From NCBI GenBank assembly GCA_964387775.1, contig CAYLZO010000201.1, forward strand, positions 1-10,194: a stretch of DNA of 10,194 bases. Direction: 5' to 3'. The translations under genes and the position numbers were made by a program. Shown one piece after another: positions 7,028-10,194 of this stretch. The notes beneath the pieces were generated by a model that searched no databases, was not told the DNA's origin, and saw only the letters and a program-made list of their open reading frames with translations. This DNA comes from CAYLZO01 sp964387775. Lineage in GTDB: Bacteria > Chloroflexota > Anaerolineae > JAAYZQ01. Each line of letters opens with the position of its first letter. Within the stretch, counting starts at the first letter, position 1.

Positions 7028-7321
7028 CTAACGGCCAAGGACGAGGTAGAGCGTGGCAGCGGAAGAAAGCGCGGCCAGCACCGGCCCGACCTGGTGTGCC
7101 CGCAAAACAAAGGTCGGCATCGGCTTGTCGGCACTCAAAAAGCCACCGGAAGCAACCGTGGCCAGGAAGCACAACCCCGTGACCACGATGGCCGCCCACT
7201 CGGTCGTGTTCAAGGCAACTGCCTGGTGCCGTTGATAGATCGTCACAAGGAGGAAAACGCCTCCGGCCAGCGAGATCAGCTTGTGTGCCGTAGAGATACC
7301 GATGTTGAGGGGTCTGCCCGT
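7028..7321 (-). pseudogene. Small membrane protein, N-terminus missing
   Basis: The minus frame from 7321 reads TGRPLNIGISTAHKLISLAG, then GVFLLVTIYQRHQAVALNTTEW, then AAIVVTGLCFLATVASGGFLS, then ADKPMPTFVLRAHQVGPVLAAL, and ends SSAATLYLVLGR and TAG. It has three hydrophobic segments with a His-bearing first helix (TAHKLISLA) and a second conserved-looking His (RAHQV). I recall similar small three-helix proteins of unknown function but cannot name the family. No ATG and no SD lie at its start. Instead the frame runs without interruption into the MDR oxidoreductase sequence in another phase, so the N-terminus appears lost by deletion. A GTG at 7246, preceded on the minus strand by TTTTCCTCCTT and so lacking an SD, could start only a 72-aa remnant. 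Confidence 0.6.
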
Positions 7322-7937
7322 CCGGCTCTGCCCGGCGGATCACCTCGACGAAATCCTGGGTGTGATAGTCGATGGGCATCGCTCCATACTCGGTCAGGAT
7401 CGCGTGCTTGCTCTTGGAGGCAATGGCGTACATGCGCAGGCTGGCCAATTGCCCCAGTTGCAGCAAGGCGGTGCCGACCCCGCCGCTGGCGCCAATGATC
7501 AACACCGTATCGCCGGCCTCGACCCTGGCCGAGCGGTGGAGCGTCTGGTAGGCGACGATGTAATTCAGGATCAGCGTCACCGCTTCCGCCGGTTCCAGCA
7601 TCTCGGGGACGGGGATCAGAGCGTCTTGGTCCAGGTAGATGTACTCGGCGTAGCCGCCCGAGACGGTCAAGGCGCCGACCCGGTCGCCTATGCTGGCCCC
7701 GCTTACCTTTTCGCCAACCGCGTCCACGGTGCCGATGATGGCATAGCCCGGCACAAAGGGAATCCTGGGCGCGATGGGGGTCTGGCCGTAGCGGGCCTGA
7801 ACGTCGGGCCCACAGACCGGCGTGGCCAGGATCCTGACCCGTACCTCGCTGGCCGCTGGCGGGCGCAGGTGATTTTCGACGACCTGGAGGGCCTCGGGAC
7901 CACCCCGCTCGACAACGGCGACGCTTTTGTAGCTCAT
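7317..7937 (-). pseudogene. VAT1/quinone-reductase-like MDR oxidoreductase, 3' third missing
   Basis: The first 207 residues are intact medium-chain dehydrogenase/reductase sequence. A GroES-like domain starts with MSYKSVAVVERGGPEALQVV and includes GYAIIGTVDAVGEKVSGASIGDRV (65-88). It is followed by the Rossmann domain with AGDTVLIIGASGGVGTALLQLG (141-162), the AxxGVG NADPH motif of zeta-crystallin/VAT1 types. Homology stops after IDYHTQDFVEVIRRAEPDG, where family members normally continue LDxVFDG. About 110-130 residues are therefore missing from a family of about 320-340. The family reduces quinones or enones with NADPH; this copy lacks the end of the cofactor domain and should be inactive unless the fused tail helps folding. 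The ATG overlaps the MBL stop (ATGA, 7937-7934). Confidence 0.8.
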
Positions 7938-8629
7938 GATGATCTCTGTTCGTATCCCTGCTGCTGGGTCCAGAAGGAATCGAGCGCGAAAGGTTGGCCA
8001 TGTCCGGGGTAGACGGTGTGGATCTCGAGATCTCGCAGTTTTTCGAGGCTGGACACGCAGGCTGCCGGATCGTCCATGATTGGGTTGGTGGCCGGCTTGC
8101 CAGCGTTTTCCAGCAGGTCGCCGCAAAACAGGTCACCCTCTGCGGTGAGGATGCCAATGCTGCCCGCCGAATGGCCCGGTATCGAAAGCACCCGGGCCTG
8201 GAGACCGTATTCAGACAAGTCGTCGCCATCTTGAAGGTGCACGTCAGGCTTGAACCGGTTCGCCTTGGGAAACCGGAAGAGCAAGGGCGCCAGCAGGCGA
8301 AGGATCGCATTGCCCGAGGAACGGTTGGCGAACATGTCCCCGTGCTCGGCCATGCCGGCGTCGCCGCGGTGCATGGCGATCTTGGTCCCGAATGCTTTCC
8401 GGAGATAGGCGGCGTTGCCGGTATGGTCAAAGTCGCCGTGCGTCAGAACGATGAGCTGCAGGTTGCCCGGCTTGCAGCCACCATGGGCCAGTTCGCTCTC
8501 CAGCTCGGCGCGCCGGTTCGAACTGCCGGTATCGACGAGGACAAAGCCTGTATCGGTTTCTAGGAGATAGCAATTGACGGTGCCCAACCTGAGGGGGAGG
8601 GGCAAAGCGATGGTCCTAATTCTCGTCAC
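7934..8629 (-). CDS. MBL-fold metallo-hydrolase
   Basis: A 231-aa single-domain metallo-beta-lactamase-fold protein. VNCYLLETDTGFVLVDTGSS (18-37) is the usual opening strand pair. LTHGDFDHTGN (62-72) is the metal motif, giving H64, D66, D68 and H69. Further ligands are H153 in IPGHSAGSIGI, D171 in FCGDLL and H210 in VYPGHG. Position 66 is Asp where the textbook HxHxDH motif has His; this HxDxDH variant occurs in a branch of MBL hydrolases. The substrate is unknown; glyoxalase II-like or lactonase-like hydrolysis is possible. The GTG at 8629 has AAGGA (8641-8637) upstream and overlaps the TGA of the SRPBCC-like gene (GTGA). It couples downstream to the MDR gene. Confidence 0.9.
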   Translation of the reverse strand: MTRIRTIALPLPLRLGTVNCYLLETDTGFVLVDTGSSNRRAELESELAHGGCKPGNLQLIVLTHGDFDHTGNAAYLRKAFGTKIAMHRGDAGMAEHGDMFANRSSGNAILRLLAPLLFRFPKANRFKPDVHLQDGDDLSEYGLQARVLSIPGHSAGSIGILTAEGDLFCGDLLENAGKPATNPIMDDPAACVSSLEKLRDLEIHTVYPGHGQPFALDSFWTQQQGYEQRSS

Positions 8630-9558
8630 GTGCTTTTCCTTGTTTGGACAAGCTCTCTCGGTGTAGCGGCCCGCTCCCTCAGCATAAAGGCGACCAGCCC
8701 GCCAATGAGAACAGCATCGATGAGAAGTCTGATCCAGATGGGCGGCTGGAGGAAGGTAAAGGCCAGCAGGCTCAGAACGGCCAGTACGGCGATCAGCAGC
8801 GGTATCTGCCACGCCCGCCGGGCCAGAAACAGGACCGCCCCGGCGAGCCCCACCAGCAGAGCTACGACCCACAGGCCAATCTCCACGGCCTCGATGCCGG
8901 CTGGGTCGAAACGCCCTTCGGCCCGGTCCTTGATGCCCTGCATCATGCGCCGCTCCATCACAAAACCGCCAACGTCCATCACACCCGTCATCAGCGCGCT
9001 GCCGGGGATCTCGCCGAGCTGGATGCGCATCCGCACTACCAGGCGCGTGGCGTCCTCTCCCATGGGGTACAGGTGCCACAGCCACGTCCAGCCGCCTGAG
9101 GGCAGCGGCGAGCCCTCCATCTCGGAAAGGTCAGCCAACTGGGCCAGCAGGTACTGCCCCGGCTCGACCCTGTCGACGATCAGGTAATCCATGATCAACC
9201 CTTCGCCCGGCTGCGGGTCCTGAAATGCGGGCAGGATCTCGTCCGCATTGTGATAGCGGTCGTCGGGGTCGATGAGATTCTCGATAAAGGTGTAGCTGTA
9301 AAAGCCGCCGCGATCGTCGCCCAGCTGGGCGATCCAGGGCCAGACCTCCCCTGGAGGTGCCTGAATGGTGATGCCGTGCGTCCAGGTCAGGTCCGGTTGG
9401 GGCAGGATCTCGTCCCCGGGCATGGGCCGGCCAATCTCCTCTTCTGTCGCGCCCCAGGTGTGAATCCAGCCGGGTAGGAGGGAGAATGCAACGGCCAGGA
9501 CGATGGTCAGGAGGGCCAGGCCGCTGAAAAACCTAAAAACTCTCGTACGCCGCGTCAC
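8626..9558 (-). CDS. SRPBCC-like protein with membrane anchors
   Basis: A 310-aa protein. An N-terminal hydrophobic helix (residues 10-28) is followed by a soluble domain of about 190 residues and three C-terminal helices (about 225-247, 250-270 and 274-293). The soluble part has the SRPBCC/START-like signature GITIQAPPGEVWPWIAQLGDDRGGFYSYTF (62-91), then a pair of strands with GGWTWLWHLYPMGEDATRLVVRMR (155-178). This fold makes a hydrophobic pocket for lipid-like ligands; ligand and role here are unknown. If helix 1 is a signal anchor, the pocket domain faces the outside. The start is a GTG at 9558 with no strong ribosome site (GGAG is 12 bases upstream), so the exact start is less sure. The TGA overlaps the MBL start. 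Confidence 0.75.
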   Translation of the reverse strand: MTRRTRVFRFFSGLALLTIVLAVAFSLLPGWIHTWGATEEEIGRPMPGDEILPQPDLTWTHGITIQAPPGEVWPWIAQLGDDRGGFYSYTFIENLIDPDDRYHNADEILPAFQDPQPGEGLIMDYLIVDRVEPGQYLLAQLADLSEMEGSPLPSGGWTWLWHLYPMGEDATRLVVRMRIQLGEIPGSALMTGVMDVGGFVMERRMMQGIKDRAEGRFDPAGIEAVEIGLWVVALLVGLAGAVLFLARRAWQIPLLIAVLAVLSLLAFTFLQPPIWIRLLIDAVLIGGLVAFMLRERAATPRELVQTRKST

Positions 9559-9643
9559 GCTTGGTCTCTGCTCCAGTCTTGATGCACTGGTTGTGGATAG
9601 GTAGAGAGCTGGGGCGCCGGCCGGCGCCCCAGCTACTTTGTTC
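9559..9643 (-). other. Intergenic gap with palindrome
   Basis: This 85-base gap separates the second tiny membrane gene from the SRPBCC-like gene. It contains the 28-bp palindrome at 9607-9634 and no recognisable coding sequence. The 48 bases between the palindrome and the GTG could hold the promoter of the SRPBCC-MBL-MDR cluster, but I see no convincing -35/-10 pair. Confidence 0.45.
9607..9634. repeat. Perfect 28-bp palindrome, possible terminator or protein-binding site
   Basis: AGCTGGGGCGCCGG (9607-9620) is followed directly by its exact reverse complement (9621-9634), with no spacer. As RNA it would form a very stable GC-rich stem. It lies 9 bases after the stop of the 9644-9856 gene in the reading direction, where a terminator would be expected. 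No U-tract follows on the minus strand; the plus strand has a weak ACTTTGTT. With its flank it shares an 11-base word with the hairpin at 4333-4376, in reverse orientation. Confidence 0.8.
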
Positions 9644-9856
9644 CTAGACGGACGCTGCAGGCCGGGGCTTTATGGCTTTGCCCAGCAGTCCTGCCCCCAG
9701 GCCCGTCGATACGGCGTGGAAGGCCATGGGGCCCCACAACTGGCCCACGCTGGTGAATCCCTCTGCTTGGGAGAACACGCCTCCCAGGATCCACACCGCT
9801 CATATCAATCCGGCTGCAAGCAGCAATATGCCGCCGATCCCAAGTATGGCTTTCAT
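9644..9856 (-). pseudogene. Tiny two-helix membrane protein interrupted by one in-frame TGA
   Basis: From the ATG at 9856 the frame reads MKAILGIGGILLLAAGLI, then TGA (9802-9800). It then continues in the same frame as AVWILGGVFSQAEGFTSVGQ, LWGPMAFHAVSTGLGAGLLG and KAIKPRPAASV to a TAG at 9646-9644. The second half is plainly membrane-protein-like and carries on the first helix, so the 70-codon unit looks like one gene with one nonsense codon. A single change of TGA to TGG would give GLIWAVWIL. AGGAGG (9875-9870) and GGGGG (9867-9863) precede the ATG; the first overlaps the stop of the upstream gene, so translation is probably coupled. The family is unknown. It could instead be a base-call error or a readthrough site. 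Confidence 0.6.
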
Positions 9857-9873
9857 GATCTGCCCCCTTCCTC

Positions 9874-10059
9874 CTAGGCCCCCAGCGCCTTCAAGGCCAA
9901 CCACAGGGCCAGCACTGCGAACACGCCATGGAACATGTACCCAGGCCACAGCTTGGGACTCAGACCCGAGACTCTGCCGCGGAACACGTCCGCCATGAGG
10001 TACACAATTCAGACCAGTCCGATGAACCAGGCGACGAATGCGCCAACCCACCACCACAT
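9874..10059 (-). pseudogene. Tiny two-helix membrane protein interrupted by one in-frame TGA
   Basis: From the ATG at 10059 the frame reads MWWWVGAFVAWFIGLV, then TGA (10011-10009). It continues as IVYLMADVFRGRVSGLSPKL, WPGYMFHGVFAVLALWLALK and ALGA to a TAG at 9876-9874. Hydrophobic helices flank a short basic loop on both sides of the stop, so the 61-codon unit reads as one small membrane protein. TGA to TGG would give GLVWIVYL. A strong SD, AAGGAGGGG (10075-10067), lies just upstream, which supports a genuine gene. It is followed 17 bases later by a second tiny gene with the same kind of interruption. The family is unknown. Confidence 0.6.
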
Positions 10060-10194
10060 AGTTGCTCCCCTCCTTGTGCTTTCGATGTAATTCTCCAGAA
10101 CGACCTATGGGTCTGTACGCTGGCACAGCGCCATGGTTGCACAGCAAGGCACCGGGCTCTGCCAGTTCGCCATTCTCGCACATGATTGTTAACA
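10060..10194 (-). other. Upstream region, no gene recognised
   Basis: This 135-base stretch holds the SD of the tiny membrane gene at 10075-10067. A frame from an ATG at 10183 is open, but it runs out of phase across both tiny membrane genes and shows no domain character, so I do not call it. The heptamer GCACAGC occurs twice (near 10124 and 10138 on the plus strand), and TGGC...GCCA forms a small inverted repeat around 10122-10134. A promoter for the tiny membrane genes may lie here, but I cannot define it. Confidence 0.35.

Noticed and set aside
7028..7937. A simple one-base frameshift within a single gene
   Set aside because: The sequence before and after the frame switch belongs to different protein types (a soluble Rossmann domain and a three-helix membrane protein), so restoring the frame would not rebuild the MDR enzyme.
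9800..10011. TGA read as selenocysteine
   Set aside because: No selenoprotein family resemblance, no redox motif around the codons and no selenocysteine machinery in the window. Both sites lie in hydrophobic helices, where Trp is more natural.
9800..10183. Minus-strand 127-codon open frame starting MCENGELAEP
   Set aside because: It runs out of phase through the first tiny membrane gene, only joins the second gene's frame at its last 18 codons, has no SD at its start and shows no domain or membrane pattern in its unique part.
1..10194. CRISPR array, tRNA, insertion sequence or integrase
   Set aside because: I saw no regularly spaced direct repeats, no cloverleaf with CCA-type ends, and no transposase or recombinase motifs on either strand.

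Overview
The window is a GC-rich stretch in which every gene I can support lies on the minus strand, so the biological reading direction runs from base 10194 down to base 1. The genes are close-packed. Several junctions are 4-base ATGA or GTGA stop/start overlaps (67/64, 972/969, 7937/7934, 8629/8626), and most other genes have a clear Shine-Dalgarno (SD) sequence. The content is mostly multi-pass membrane proteins of unknown function, DUF4386-like and Yip1-like proteins, stand-alone flavodoxin-domain proteins, an MBL-fold hydrolase and a VAT1/quinone-reductase-like MDR protein. It resembles accessory loci of Chloroflexota (Anaerolineae-like). That assignment is an inference from protein style; no taxonomic marker gene is present.

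Layout in transcription order. (1) 10059-9644: two tiny membrane-protein genes in tandem, both with good SD sequences and both interrupted by a single in-frame TGA. (2) 9643-9559: a gap with a perfect 28-bp palindrome. (3) 9558-7317: a coupled cluster of a SRPBCC-like membrane protein, an MBL-fold hydrolase and the N-terminal two thirds of an MDR oxidoreductase. (4) The MDR gene breaks off at about 7317-7321 and is joined out of frame to the C-terminal part of a small membrane protein (to 7028). (5) 6980-5054: a flavodoxin and two related DUF4386-like membrane proteins. (6) 5026-4406: a five-helix membrane protein, followed by a second intergenic hairpin. (7) 4308-2493: a flavodoxin, a HemG-like flavodoxin and a DUF3592-like membrane protein. 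(8) 2478-1: a seven-helix membrane protein, a GNAT acetyltransferase, a Yip1-like protein, a 78-aa unknown, and the start of an FAD/NAD(P) oxidoreductase cut by the window edge.

The genes suggest a flavin/redox and membrane-stress locus: three flavodoxin-fold proteins, an MDR reductase, an MBL protein and a flavoprotein oxidoreductase, interspersed with paralogous membrane proteins. No complete pathway can be assembled from the sequence, so the joint role is unknown. The strongest oddities are the paired in-frame TGAs, the MDR/membrane-protein deletion junction that leaves an open reading frame into the flavodoxin, and two intergenic hairpins that share an 11-bp word in opposite orientation. 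I saw no rRNA, tRNA, CRISPR array, transposase or integrase.
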